Positions 43,281 to 55,540 of a stretch of 64,000 nucleotides of DNA are shown here, piece by piece. The translations under genes and the position numbers were made by a program. The stretch comes from Sanderia malayensis (taxonomy: Eukaryota > Cnidaria > Scyphozoa > Semaeostomeae > Pelagiidae). The DNA is taken from assembly GCA_013076295.1 (NCBI GenBank), contig RQOL01000535.1, positions 248,001 through 312,000 on the forward strand, written 5' to 3'. The notes beneath the pieces are model-generated. The model searched no databases and had not been told where the DNA came from. It was given only the letters and a program-made list of their open reading frames with translations. Within the stretch, counting starts at the first letter, position 1. Every line of letters starts with the position of its first letter.

Positions 43281-43810
43281 TCAGCGACATATATACAACC
43301 TATAGTGCATGGTGTTGAAACCACACAATTCTTTATTTCCAGCTTCAAATTTTCTGTTGTCAAATGGCAAGTTGCTCGTACCATGCCTCTCACACGTTTT
43401 TGGAATGTGGAAATGTTGTGTCCCTATGCTTAAGCGCACGCGCAGGGACTCTTTCCCATGCTGCCTCGTAGATATCTTTATATTGTTCCAAATACATGGC
43501 AAAATTACGTAATCAATGAGTTGCAATTTTGTGAACACATAACTGTGATGTTCGATGCTCGGCAAGCTGATTGCAAAGTGATCATCGTCGGACTTTGGCT
43601 TGCAGAAGAATTTATACAGTGCACCTTTAACAGCACCTATTCCATAATCAGTTGTCCCTTTTTGCAACATCTGTTCCAATTCGTCCCAGAACGTGCTTAT
43701 CAATCTCTTTTCTTCATACGTTGCCAGAAAACCATATCTTTCATTTGCTCCTTATTACTTTATCTCAGCTTTGAATTTTCCTTTTCCTTGGGTAGATTCC
43801 TGCATCGAAT
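43281..43810 (-). pseudogene. Unrecognised coding-like segment
   Basis: An open minus-strand frame of 140 codons continues an upstream open stretch (RYGFLATYEEKR) and reads LISTFWDELEQMLQKGT and AVKGALYKFFCKPKS. Its composition is that of a globular protein rather than a random frame. It lies next to transposase remnants, so it may be part of one, but I recognise no family and cannot fix its ends. Confidence 0.3.
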
Positions 43811-43984
43811 CTCTGATCACGATGCATTTTACTGACGGATAGATGGAAGCCCCCGCCCAATAGTTGATTTTCTGCCTTTATAGGGATAACCATTTCATCT
43901 TTAGGCTAGCTTGCAACATGTTATTGTATTCAACCGTTATACGATCTTGCTGAACATTTGCAAAAAATTAAAAAGTAAAATTTA

Positions 43985-44615
43985 CAAATAAAACCAGGTC
44001 ATGCTAAACCAACACAGCACGTTTCATGTAGCCACATGTGGTCGCGTCTACTGCATCCATGTCTCACCAGGTTGTGAATCATGCTGGCATCCATTGCAAA
44101 ATAGGCACTGGCAATCTGTCATATTAACTTTTCCACGTTCCTGTACTTTTTTTGCTTTCTTTGGTTTCTCTTTTCCTTTGCTGTATTGCAATTTTCATAA
44201 TTTTTGACTGCACTTTGAGATTTTGATCTTTTTTTGCTGGCTTGTTCCTCTTTTCTTATCACTTTCTAGCAATCTTTTTTTGAGTGGTGTGCTTGTGAGA
44301 ATTTCTGATTCTTCACTTCTTTTTTTTGTTTTTCTCTAAATTATCTAGCACTTTCATTATTTCTTTAAAACTGATATCCTTTAAGAAACTGCTTATATCA
44401 GGTGAGCTTTGTGTGTGATGGACTTGTCTCTTGGGTCAATACTTTGAATGAGGTTCAATTTCCTTTGTAAATTTTGGTTGACTTTCAGCTTGCTTTATAG
44501 TCATTTAATCTTGACCAGACAGAAAGTCAGATATCTATATCTTTGTTAAATGGAACTATTCCTGTACAGCGAAAACCATTAAAAGCATTTTCAATTGTAG
44601 CAGCCTTTGCATAAG
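43985..44615 (-). pseudogene. pogo-like transposase C-terminal exon
   Basis: A 3' splice site-like sequence (TTTTCTTTTCATTGCAG, plus-strand complement near 44616) precedes AKAATIENAFNGFRCTGI and VPFNKDI, the signature end of the DDE_1 domain in pogo/Tigger transposases. A basic linker follows, then a C-terminal zinc-binding region with CLFCNGC and HMWLHETCC. Stops and frame changes are present. The catalytic core lies outside the fragment. A similar tail occurs in the pogo copy at 52.2-54 kb. Confidence 0.6.
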
Positions 44616-44719
44616 CTGCAATGAAAAGAAAAATAGAGACAAGTTGTCAAATATAATGCTCAGCGATAACAATTCAACTAAATTGATTTAATGTCCACGT
44701 CGGGCAGTATAACATTTCC

Positions 44720-45110
44720 CCTCACCAGAACCTGCCATTCTGAAACATAGCATGAGAGATTCCCATTGGTCAATTATTTTTTTATGTATTCATATCGATT
44801 CCTCCATCTTGTTGCACTTAACTGCAGAAGTTTTTTTGCGATTTCGTCTATTATGGAGCTCTTTGTACTGTATGAGGCGTTTTGTGCTGTGTGAGAACCA
44901 GTTTTATGATTCCCTCACCATGAAGTTAATATGAGCTGGCATGACTTCAACTGCATCGCTGGCCGCGAGTTGTAGGCTGATGCACACACATTTGAACATG
45001 ACGATTTCTGGGACCAAGTTTTTATAATAGGTAGGCACACTGTGGTGAATCCTTACCATTGTGCTGTACCCATCAGTGCCGATACCAATACGTTTTTCAA
45101 GACTTAGGGT
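44720..45110 (-). pseudogene. hAT-type transposase fragment
   Basis: The minus strand encodes IGIGTDGYSTMV, NLVPEIVMFKCVCISLQLAASDA, FMVRESY and LLQLSATRW with IIDQWESL. This order of motifs (GTDG, KCxCHxLQLAA, SxTRW) matches the central part of hAT transposases. At least two frame changes occur. It is distinct from the hAT copies at 36, 49 and 56 kb. Confidence 0.6.
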
Positions 45111-45283
45111 CCTTTTTATGGCGGCTCCTAAATTTCATTTCATTTCAAAAAGTTGGTAACTACATAGTAATATAGAAATTCATTTAAAACTTATACTAAT
45201 TTAAACCAACTGGCAAATTTAAATTTAAAAACTTGATTACAAAAAACTAATAAAAAAATCATCAACAATAATTTATCTTTATC

Positions 45284-48200
45284 TTAGCCTATGCGCAAAT
45301 ATGGCATCACAATTTTTGCCATCCCCGGTGGTATTTCTTTCTTAAATTTTGAATTGTGTTGACCCTTTTTACATTGTCCCCGAGTATATCCATAGCAAAC
45401 TTCCTTTAAATGAAAAGTGAGCTTGTTCCAAACATTAGAGACTTGCGGCTGGAGCTTACACAGATCTTTTTTATGTAAATTGTACGGTAAAATCTTTTTT
45501 ATCAAGAATTCTGCCATGTATGCAGGATTTAAATTATTCGATGTTTTGTAAATCTCTGTCATAAGGCTTTTTTGGTGTATCGTTTTGCTCCGCTTTTTCT
45601 CTAAGAGTTGTTCGAATGTAGATCATACTCATCATATAATACTCTCAGGCCTTTGGTGTGTTTCATTTATCTTAGTATTTGCAAGCTTCGCTGCAAAATA
45701 ACCAGATTAGGGGGCAATAAGTAAAATTCGATATTACAACAGAGTTAAAGAGGACTTATGACTTTTGTTTTCCCAGGTACGGTCTAACCCTCCGAAAAGC
45801 ACTTAATTTCTGGTTTACCTTATCACATATTTCTTTGACATGTGTTTCGAAAGTCAATTTTCTATCAATTTTAACACCCAGGAGTTTTACATCTTCGCTT
45901 TGTGAAATAAATTTTCCGTTGATATTCAGGCATAATTTGCTGGCACGCTTGTCACCCAGAAATATCATTTGAAATTTACTCGGGTTCGCGCACATTCCGT
46001 TTTCTGTAAACCAAGTAAGTAATTTCTGGAGGTCGTTCTCTAGCCTAATCATGGCATCGTCTAATGACTTGCTACATGAATATAGGGTGGCATCATCTGC
46101 AAAGTTGCATATTTCAGACTCTAGGTCCAGGAGAAAAATATCATTCATGAAAATGTTGAACAATAATGGTCCAAGTACGGACCCCTGTGGTACTCAAATA
46201 GAGATACGCTGAGGGGTGCTACTCTTGGAACCGACTTTAACCCTTTGTGATCTACTTGTCAGGTAGCTGTAAATTAGTTTTAATGCATTTCTTTGAAAGC
46301 CGTAAGCGCTCAGCTTTGCAATTAAAAGATCATATGGTATACAATCATATGTTTTTGATAAGTCCATCAGGATAGTACCCACTATGCCAGAGGTATCGAG
46401 GCATCTTTTTCCAACTTTCAATAACCCGAACTAGTGCATGCTGGGTAGCTTCTATAACCTTTTCGGAAACCAGATAATAATGGTGATAAGATATTAGCAA
46501 AATATTGGTACATTTGTTCAAATTTGATTCGCTCAAGCACTTTTGCAATGGACTGTAGAACGCTAATGGGCATGTAGTTTAATTTTTGGGTGGTATCTTT
46601 ATTCTTATGGATAGGGGTGACATAAGATTCTTTCAGTATTTCTGGAAAGCAACAGTTGTTTATGGCTGTATTTATACAGTCAGTTAAGTAGAGGCACAGG
46701 ACATCTTTAGCCTCATCAATAATTTTTGTTGGTATATCCCCACTACTTGATTTATTGGTATCTAGTGCTTTAATTTGATCCATTACATCCCATGGATTTA
46801 CATGTTCGAAAGAGAAGGTTGAGGTACATGTCCTGTTTTTTATCGCAATTATGATTGCATGCTCTTTGCACTTTTCCGTTGCTCTATCTATCTTTAACTC
46901 GAGATCTTTACATTCTAGGTCATCCCTAAATGAAGAATCTAAGCCTAATGAATCTGTAATATTAACGAAATGATCATTAAAACATTCAGCAATCATCTGG
47001 TCATCTGATATGATTTCACCCTTTTCAATGAGAATTATTTTATCGGTCATTGGATTACCATTCGAGAACATCGGTTTGACCGTTTTCCAAAATTTTTTAT
47101 CGTTATCAATAGAATTTGCGTCTAGCAATTGATAAAATTTGCGTTCCGCTTCCCTGTTCATTTGTACCACTTTATTCCGCTGTTTTTTATATTTTTCGCG
47201 GTCATTGGCCGTTCCTGATTTATTTGCTCTCTTTTTGAGCCTCGACCTTTTCATTATAGCTCTTCGTATATTCCCATTTATATGTTTTTTATCGTTGCCC
47301 CTTACAATCTTTGTTTTCAGAGGGGCATGCTTCTCCATTACGTCAAAAGTAATGGAGTGTAGAGCTGAGTATTCACTCGGGCTGCCTTGTTGTAACTGTA
47401 TAGGAAGTTCTTGTTGGAAATCATTCGTGTTAAATTTAGAATAATCGCGATGTTTAATTACTTTCGGGGGAAGTTTTACTAACGTTGTCTTAAATATTGT
47501 TTATATCAGATGATGATCGCTGATTCCAGTCTCGTAAGACTTGCTTTTCAAAAAAAAGTGGTTCTTAGTTGTGAGCAGTAGGTCAATGCATCTACCCTTT
47601 GTAGTTTTGATGGATGTTGGTCCTTTATGGAGACTATATAATTGATACATATCAAGCAGTGGTGCAATGCCCTTTTCTTGCACTTCCATGCTAAAATCCC
47701 CTAATATTAGAACATTTTCTCATGCCTTTCCGAAACCGTCAACGATATTTGAAATATTATCAACAAAGTATTTTGGGTCTTGGGTAGGTTTCTTATATAT
47801 GGGTAGTATCAACCATTTTGTTTTCCTGAAATTTATTTCTATTGGTATTACTTGAATATCTTTGGGAATCCTAATACCCTCAAGTTTTTTACTTATGATA
47901 TGATGTCCTCCCTCATGTAGACTAAAAGTCCACCGCTATTTTCAGAAATATTTAATCTACAGGGTGGTTTAAAACCAGTTATATAGAACTGGTCATTTGG
48001 AAAAGATGAATTTAGCTTCGTTTCAGCGATGATCAGTATGTCACTTTTTTCTTTTACCATGTATGAGAAGTCTTCAAACTTGTTCCTAATTGAGTTGATA
48101 TTTACGTAACCTATTATAATGTTCTTTGGATGTTTCAGACGATTTTTTCATCTCTTCCCATCAATCAGTCTCAGTTTCGTTTACCCTATTGTTTGGTTCT

Positions 48201-48800
48201 ATATAGCCGGAACATTGGCCTATCTCGTTATTGTCGTTATTGTAGTAATTGAGGCCACACTTTATAGCCTGTTCACTATTTTGAACAGGTATAGCTACAG
48301 GCATTTCTGTAGTAGAAGGGTGATCTACAAAATTACTTGGGATGTCATCTACTCTTCAATATTTATCAAAAATTTTAAAAAATTTTGTGCCGACATTGTG
48401 TCCCCTTTTCTATTTAGGTGAAGTTTACACGAGGATAAGTCGATATTATTGTTATCTATTAATCGAATACCGTTTCCTTCAGCCAAGGTCTGGATGCATT
48501 TATTAAGATTCGTGACTTCTTTTTTTGTCCCAACTCGGTCAATCCTTATAGTTTCTGATGATAGCCCAACATTCGTTTGTCTCTCCGATTCAGGTATAAT
48601 TGGCTTCAAATTCTTGATTGTATCCATTTCCTCTTTACTTGTGATGTCATTTGTTCCACAGTGTATTGTCACGCAGTCTGGCTTTCTCCTGATTAGTGGT
48701 TTTATGTGATCGCTGATGTCCGCACTCGTCGCTCCACTATGTGCTCTCACTTTAACATTGACCTCTGATGTGGCGGAAGCACTGAGAACAGTCTGCTAAA
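45284..48800 (-). pseudogene. CR1-like LINE: esterase-type ORF1, APE endonuclease, reverse transcriptase
   Basis: From right to left on the minus strand, 48800-48349 is an SGNH-esterase-like ORF1 end (HSGATSADI, HCGTNDI, LHLNRKGD), a domain known from CR1-type ORF1. 48130-47480 is endonuclease (ILIIAETKLNSSFP, NSGGLLVYMRED, LILGDF, GISDHHL). 47440-45284 is linker and RT (KHAPLKTKIVRG, PISVLQSIAKVLER, ILMDLSKTYDCI, FADDATLY, LLGVKIDRKLTF) and the C-terminal region. Four or more frames are needed, so the copy is decayed. Its 5' part is missing at 48800, the usual pattern of LINE truncation. Confidence 0.88.
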
Positions 48801-48859
48801 AGTTTGAGCTTGCAAATAGATTAAGCATGGTCAGTTTAGCGTAGAGGACTGACAATTTG

Positions 48860-50310
48860 ACGATATTGTTCCTCAACTGTTGTGATATCTCCGGCGATAT
48901 GAAGCATCGGCAAAGAAGTCAACAAAGGATGATCCATTGGAGACAGGATTGCTGTTGGACAGAGATGATACAATCCTTGAAAAATATTTTCGTTGTCGGG
49001 CAACCTCTTCTCCACTTAGTCTTAGAGCTCGACCTGGAAGCTTTTGCATCGCGTTGACATCTCTTTGATGTTTGCTTTGGCGATGTTGCTGTACCCAATA
49101 TTAGCCAAGTATTTCTTCATTTCCATCAAGTACTTCGCTGATTGTCCCCACCGAAGCCATAAAATCTGTCACGTAAGGACTTATGTAGACAAAAAAGCAG
49201 TTGCACAATTTCTTCAGGGTCTGCATTTGTCGACTGAAAGACTGCATTCACTTTCTCGAACTCTGTGACTACAGGTGACAGAAAATGAAAGTATAGTAAT
49301 TGATTGGGTCGTTCAGCATGCTTAAAATCATTCTTGCCTTATATCCCATATCCGATTTAAGGTTTGGCTCCTCCACCAGAAATAGGCCTTATTTCTTCCC
49401 AATTGACCAAAATATTATATGTTATTTTTTCCTCGCACTAGCCAACGAGTTGCAGACACCTTCGACAAGGGCTTATCAGCAGCTTCCCCGTTTGGGTCCA
49501 CCACACTCAGCAATTGTTTAAATGACTCTTTCCTTACGATACTTTTTGAAAACCACTTCGGTACTTCTTTAAGAAAAAAGCCAAGGTTTGTAGGCATTTT
49601 CTCGAATGGCTGTTGTGAGCATAATGCTAGTCAATGCCAAATGCATTTCATTTTTGTGCAGTTTGGTGACGCTGAGTGTATTCTGGACAACACTAGATTT
49701 CCTTCCCCCGTCATAATCGATGCTCCATCACTCGCAAATGCAAAGCAATGTGCCAAATCCAGCCCAACTTCGTCAATAGCACTGCGAACCCTTTCCCCTT
49801 GACATCTTCTTTAAGTTCATCTTTAATGGCTGGTGATATGACTTTCGACAGTAACTGGCTGTATTTTGTTCGATGGAGGTGAATTTCACTGATTATGCTA
49901 CCTTTGCCGTGCTCCACCATTATCTCACCAAGATGATCAACAACCATTATTTCTGAATGGCAGGCAATCCCAACAGCAACCTGTGTCTCAGCTTTCTTTA
50001 TTGCATCTGTTGTTCCAGGCTCCAGTCTTTTCTCAAAGACCAATGGTCGCATTTGTTTGCTCCTTCGTACCTTGCTGTTGTGTTTTTGGGTCGACTCATG
50101 TTTTGAAATTGACCATAATTTTGGTTGAAGTGTCTTCCTGCACAACTTTCAATATGCATTATCTTTACCATCCAAAGACTGTGATAGCCAGATATGCTGC
50201 TTTTCCGAACTCTTTTTATATTTTCTGGCAGAATCGTAACTGCACTTCCACTTAGAAGCCATAGAAACGCTTTTCTGTAGTTCTGAATATTTCTGTAACA
50301 CCGGGCCATG
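48860..50310 (-). pseudogene. hAT-type transposase remnant with zinc finger
   Basis: The N-terminal part (50250-50080) reads SMASKWKCSYDSARKY and a BED-like zinc finger (CRKTLQPKLWSISKHESTQKH in two pieces). The middle has ATDAIK and AVGIACH-type stretches and the SATRWLVRGK motif near 49440. The C-terminal part contains NILVNWEEI and EFEKVNAVFQSTN. Frameshifts and stops are spread along it. The family is that of the fragment at 36.2-36.6 kb. A candidate 5' terminus (TAGGGTTATCATTTCGCC, minus strand) lies at 50780-50797. Confidence 0.65.
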
Positions 50311-50799
50311 AGATAATTACGTTGTAACTGGTTTTCCTTTGATCAATTAAAGAGATGAAACTTTAGAATTTGATGAATTTGTGGCGGAGACTATTATTTA
50401 TGACAAAATTTCTCAATTAGTGTAATGATGGCGCCAACTACGCTTGGTGCCTATCATCATACTTTTAGTTAATATTTTATCCTTTTGAATGTTTGTATGT
50501 GCTAATTTGTAATCTCGATTTCTTGCGTTGTAACTGTGTTTGTTGATTGAGAAAAGTCAGAGTTATTGATAATAATTGTGTATGTTTATAAAATGATTTA
50601 GTTTTTGAATTGATTGAAAAGAGTTGGTCGCATATATTCGTTGTGTTTTCTGACTCATTGCTTGGAACCCGAACACGCCACATTAGGTCAGATTTACCAT
50701 GGAGACCAAACCAATTTTTCAGGAGCCAAACAAGTTCCAATTAGGCCAGATTTTTGAAATCGGGATTCCAAATAGGCGAAATGATAACCCTAGAAAGCC

Positions 50800-52209
50800 T
50801 CTTTGGCGTTGCAGACTGGGCTCTCACCTTTAACGATTTTTCGTTAAATTAAGGAATTTTGGAGATTTTTATGGAATTTAAGTTTTTGATGATTTTGTAA
50901 GGAATTTTCCAAATTAAGAAATAAAACACGAAATACTAAATAATAAGTTAAACAGAGCAAAACTACACAATGCAAATGCTTGCAGTGCTTTAAAAGTGTC
51001 AATCTTCGGCAATTTTAGAAAGTTTGTTTTTAACAATTTAATTGTGACAGCTTTTTACTTTCTTCACCAGTTGTAATAGCAAACGATCCCACTTGATTTG
51101 GTGTGCATGAATTCTCATTGCCTTCAAGCTTTAAACTTGCATGAGGCATCACTGCTTCCAGGCCTAGGGGCAACTAGGCAGGCTTTGAATGCAGAGTCTG
51201 AATGCCATTCAGTGCGAAACTTCTGTGTGTACGTCTTTTTAGGAAGAGTACGTCTTTTTTCGGCGGAGTTAAACATTCGTCATTAGAAGAAACATTTGCC
51301 TTTTTTCAACAACACGCTCAGAAACAGACCAGATATTTTAGCATTGAAAATATAATAGCACTACCAGAAAAGATATAACTTTAGATAACATTCAGTTTGA
51401 GGTGTTCGACTGGTCAAGAATCTAAATCTGAGACTGTAGCTAATAAAGCTTTACAAATTTACATAGGTATACATTTTGCTGCCCTGATTTCAAATATGCA
51501 ATCAGAATTTGTGTATCTCAATCTGTTATAATCGGAAAGTAACAAGAATAGGTGAAAATGTGCCATTGTTAGCACATGCAAATTTGTTTTATCTTTTATG
51601 ATAGGTGCATTTGGTATCAACCAAAATGCAGCTGAAGTGCCAAGGAGTGCAACTATCTACTTGATTTCGCTGTATCTATGATATCAACTTCATAAATGCA
51701 AATTGAAGGTCAAATATGTAAATTTGTTTATTTTCGTCAAATGAAGTTCAAGTTCATGCTGATGAACTTCAAGACATGTTTGCTCGTAATTGGGGGCAAG
51801 ATGAGACACATAAGAAAAGAATGTTATTTTTCTCAAGTTAAATACTTTCAACAAAAGTATAACTAATGCAAACCAATCAAATATGTGAAGTAGTAAGATT
51901 AACATAAATTATTGAAGTTTAACATAATGTGCAGAAAAATTGTGGTTTAGGTTAAGTGGTCAAATGTCTCATCTTGTCCGACTGTTGTGGCAAGGTGAGA
52001 CAGCCTTAAAAATACTTCGTTTAGTCAATAGAAGTGATTCAATTTTTTTCAGGCATGATAAATTGTTTTATTAACTTGAAAAACACAAGAATAATTTAAC
52101 ATTCAAGACAACACCGTTTTATCGGAACACACCATGCTGGCAACAGGAAAAAAGTTAAATTCAGTCAGTCAAGTTTTAAAAACACTATACATTTCAATTA
52201 GGCAATACA
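50800..52209. other. No gene seen; GCAAGATGAGAC-type ends possibly of the pogo element
   Basis: At 51790-51807 the sequence TTGGGGGCAAGATGAGAC has a partial inverse at 54450-54465 (GCATCTTGCCCCAA), on the other side of the pogo transposase. They could be its terminal repeats, although no TA duplication could be aligned. The rest is AT-rich and empty. Confidence 0.4.
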
Positions 52210-52213
52210 AAAA

Positions 52214-53955
52214 TCACACTCGAAGTCCGTTATCGACTTTAACGAGCAACAGTTTTCATGATACCAAACAGAACACTTCATACACTGGATCCAGTCTTTG
52301 CCAGGAAGAGACTCCAGCCATCCAGCATGGCAAACGAAACACTTATAGTCAGAGCTTGTTTTCTTTTTTGCTTTCCCTTTTCTTGTTTTCTCGCAATCTT
52401 CTTTGATGCTGTTGGTTTCCTTTTACCACCCTTTACTTGCTTCTGTTTACTTTTCTTTTCTGCCTCTTGGAGACTCCTTTTGTAGGGGGAGCTTGTTATT
52501 ATTTGAGACTCCTCACTCCGCTCTTTTCCTTATTTTGCTACAATTTTAGGAACCGACAAAATCTTGTCGAATGATAGCAAAGGCTCAGGATCAGAGGTAC
52601 TTGCAGTTGATGTTATTACAAATAAATCTAGTGATTCATTGGATGGACCAGGAGTTGGTTCCATTGTTGTGGCTTGGTGTTGATTCTGGGTAGCTTCTAT
52701 TCGTTGATTAGATGGACCAGAATTGGGTTCCATTGTGGCAACTCGATCTTCCGTAGAACCAGCTTCTCTTGGGTCCTGCAGGTATTCTGAATCAGGAGTG
52801 TTGTCAGAGTTGAATTGGTGAATACCTATTGTCTTGAACCCTGACACTGCATTTTGAACTGTTGCCGATTTGAGATCTGCATTTTGAACTGTTGCCGATT
52901 ATCCACTGTAATTCTTCTGGCAGGGTGTTTACGCAGCCAAGAGTTGCAAGCAACATTGAAACCCGACTCCATACCTTTAAAAAAGCTTGGGTCCAAAGGC
53001 TGAAGCTCGTGTGAGGTATGTCGCGGCAATGACAGCAAAAAAGACCATTTTCTTTTGCATAATCAATTAGCTGGGTATTTTTGGTGTGCGCCTTGTGACC
53101 ATCCAAAATCAGAGGCACTTTTGAATCTTTGCTGCATTTTGTATGCTTCACAAAATGCTTTAAGAACTTGAAGAAAAGATCTGTGTCAACCCAACCACTG
53201 TCGGAAACACTACCAATTGTCCCAGTTGGGGCACGCTCAATCATCTCAGGATGGACGCGCGTCCTCTTGAATACCATGAGTGGGGGTGCAAAAGTATCAG
53301 TGGCACTAATCGCACAAATAATTGTTGTAATTTGCCCTCTCTCACCACTGGTAACAGATGCCACAACCCGATTTCCTTTCAGTTTTATTACTTTCACAGG
53401 CTTGTTCACACATGTTATTTCTGTTTCATCACAGTTAAATATCTGATGTGGCTCAAAATTATGTGTATCTAATAACTCTTGCAAATTTTTGAAATTGTTC
53501 TGAACAGAAGTTTTGTTCAGACCAAGTACTCTATTCAGTGCAATTGCCTCTGGTTTCCTCAAAGAAAGTGTTTTCTGCCTTTTTAGAAATCCATCAATAA
53601 AGTCTTTTCCTGCCATTTTCTTTTCTTTGTTGAAAGGGTGGTCAAGTTTGTTTTGTTCTGCAAACTCAAAGACAAGTCTCCGAATTTCATTGATGGAAAG
53701 GCCATAAAACGATGAATCCGTCTGCTTGATATAATGTGCCAGTTCCTTCTGTTGCTTTTCTGAAAGAACATTTCTGGCTGCAGGAAGAAACTTTCTGTGC
53801 AGTTGATCCTCTAATATCGACTTTAATTTTCCTTTCACTCTCCGGTGCAAAGCATCCTTCGGAACAGAAAACACCATTGCTGCTTCCATGGCCTACTTCA
53901 TTTGAGATTCATCCCAATTTCCTCTCGTTGTTTTCCAGACATAATTTCGTACCAT
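52214..53955 (-). pseudogene. pogo/Tigger-like DDE transposase with C-terminal zinc finger
   Basis: The start reads MVRNYVWKTTRGNWDE, followed by a premature TAG and then a shortened Psq-type helix-turn-helix (VPKDALHRRV). The DDE_1 core has IFNCDET with the first aspartate, LILDGHKAH with the second and, in a shifted frame, HTSHELQPLDPSFFKG with the third. The C-terminal part includes FNSDNTPDSEY, a basic linker and a zinc region (CMKCSVWYHENCC). A 25-bp duplication at 52848-52900 lies close to the frameshift after the second aspartate. One stop and two shifts inactivate it. Pogo transposases excise and reinsert their element at TA sites. Confidence 0.88.
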
Positions 53956-55132
53956 CTAAAAACAATATTTATCCTATTAAACTACACAGTAAACAACATA
54001 TTTAAGAAATGGACAAAAACACAACTTAAATAAATGACTGGCCTAAACTATCTGTTATTCCACTGGCTAAAAGATACATTTCAAATTCGGAAATCCAATT
54101 TTTCCAGCGTATAGCTAGACTTGCACCCAATTCCGCGTCGGGGTTGAACTCTGGCATCGGACGAAGACCAAGAGCTTGGGCCATGCTGCGTGTAAAATTG
54201 CGATTATCTCACAGTGAAAACTGAACCGTGTCTCCCTGTCTCCTGCGTTTAAAGGCTCTTGTAAATTTGACTCGTCGCCATTATAATATTCCGTATTGAT
54301 GCGTAGAAGTAGGAAGCAAGATTTTAAGAACTCAAAGTTACGCCATGCTGTTTTTCATCCTCCATCAATCTACTACTCTCACTACTTCTCACTACGCATG
54401 CGTTACATGAATTCTATACATTACGTCATCACTACAGATGATATCGCATCTTGCCCCAACAAACGAAGAGGAACAAAACCTATTTTTTATAAACAACAAA
54501 TAAAATGGCCACCCAAACAAGCACAGGTAACGTAAATGTTCAAATTGACATTATTCACCACATAAAAATATATAACAAAGGCAAAAATAGGTCTTCCTAA
54601 TTTAAAAACAATTATGTTTTACCCAAATAAGGAACGATCTGACGTCTTTTGAAAGTGTACTCACCGTTTTGAAATCTTCCTAATCGCAACACACCATCCA
54701 AACTCCAACATCATAACACAAAATCAGCTAGGGGAAAGGAAGGAGAAAACACGTGTTTTAATATGATTTAGAGGCCGAGATATCCTAAAGGAAGCTACAG
54801 CATAGGTTTATGGGAAAGTGTCTTACCTATATAAAAAATCAGGCATAATCGTTGCACTATGTATGCCACGGGGATCATTTTGGTCACCATATATACATCA
54901 AGAATTGGATTCAAGGAAGACATTTTTTGAGCTCACTAAGAATATGAAAAACTTGTTTTGAGAAAATTTAATATAAAGAAAAAAATCAGTTTACAGTTTT
55001 CTCAAGCAAACATTCTGATTGAAAACAAGCACCCATTTGCAAATAAAACATTGTGGCGAATGTGTAAATAAACTATCTTACAGTTATTAGTTATTAAAGA
55101 GTCCTGCACCATAAGTTTCTTCTTCATTGTGC
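53956..55132. other. No gene seen
   Basis: AT-rich sequence between two transposase remnants. Apart from the possible pogo end at 54450-54465 nothing can be supported. Confidence 0.5.
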
Positions 55133-55275
55133 TAAGATTTTGTAGTTTTTGAGTTATTTATTGACAAAAAAGGGAATTTGGACAAATTCTGTTGAAGAAA
55201 TCGACGTCAGAATGATGCGGAATCCCAGACACCTTGGCGCACCACGGCTAACAAAAACAACAAACCGGCCAGACC
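55133..55275 (+). repeat. Left copy of a ~143-bp direct repeat flanking the hAT element
   Basis: From AAGATTTTGTAGTTTTTGAG to AACCGGCCAGAC the sequence recurs at 57310-57452 with about ten differences, in the same orientation. The hAT transposase lies between the copies. Directly after this copy stands CAGTGTTACCACG, which resembles a hAT terminus. Confidence 0.65.
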
Positions 55276-55540
55276 AGTGTTACCACGCTCGACCTGTCGT
55301 TTTACCTACTGCGCAGGACATTTCTACCTACTTCCACCTACGTTTGGCGGCTTCGTTTTTCCCCAAAATTCCCTACGTTTTTCAAAATATACCTACGTTT
55401 CTACCTACGTTCCCACATGATTTGAACATAATTCTTCAGAGGAAGTCCATTTAAAACAAACAGCGTATATATTGAGTACCATAAAATCTTAACCAACATG
55501 AACAGAAGAGTTTATAAACAACATAAGTATTACAAAAATA

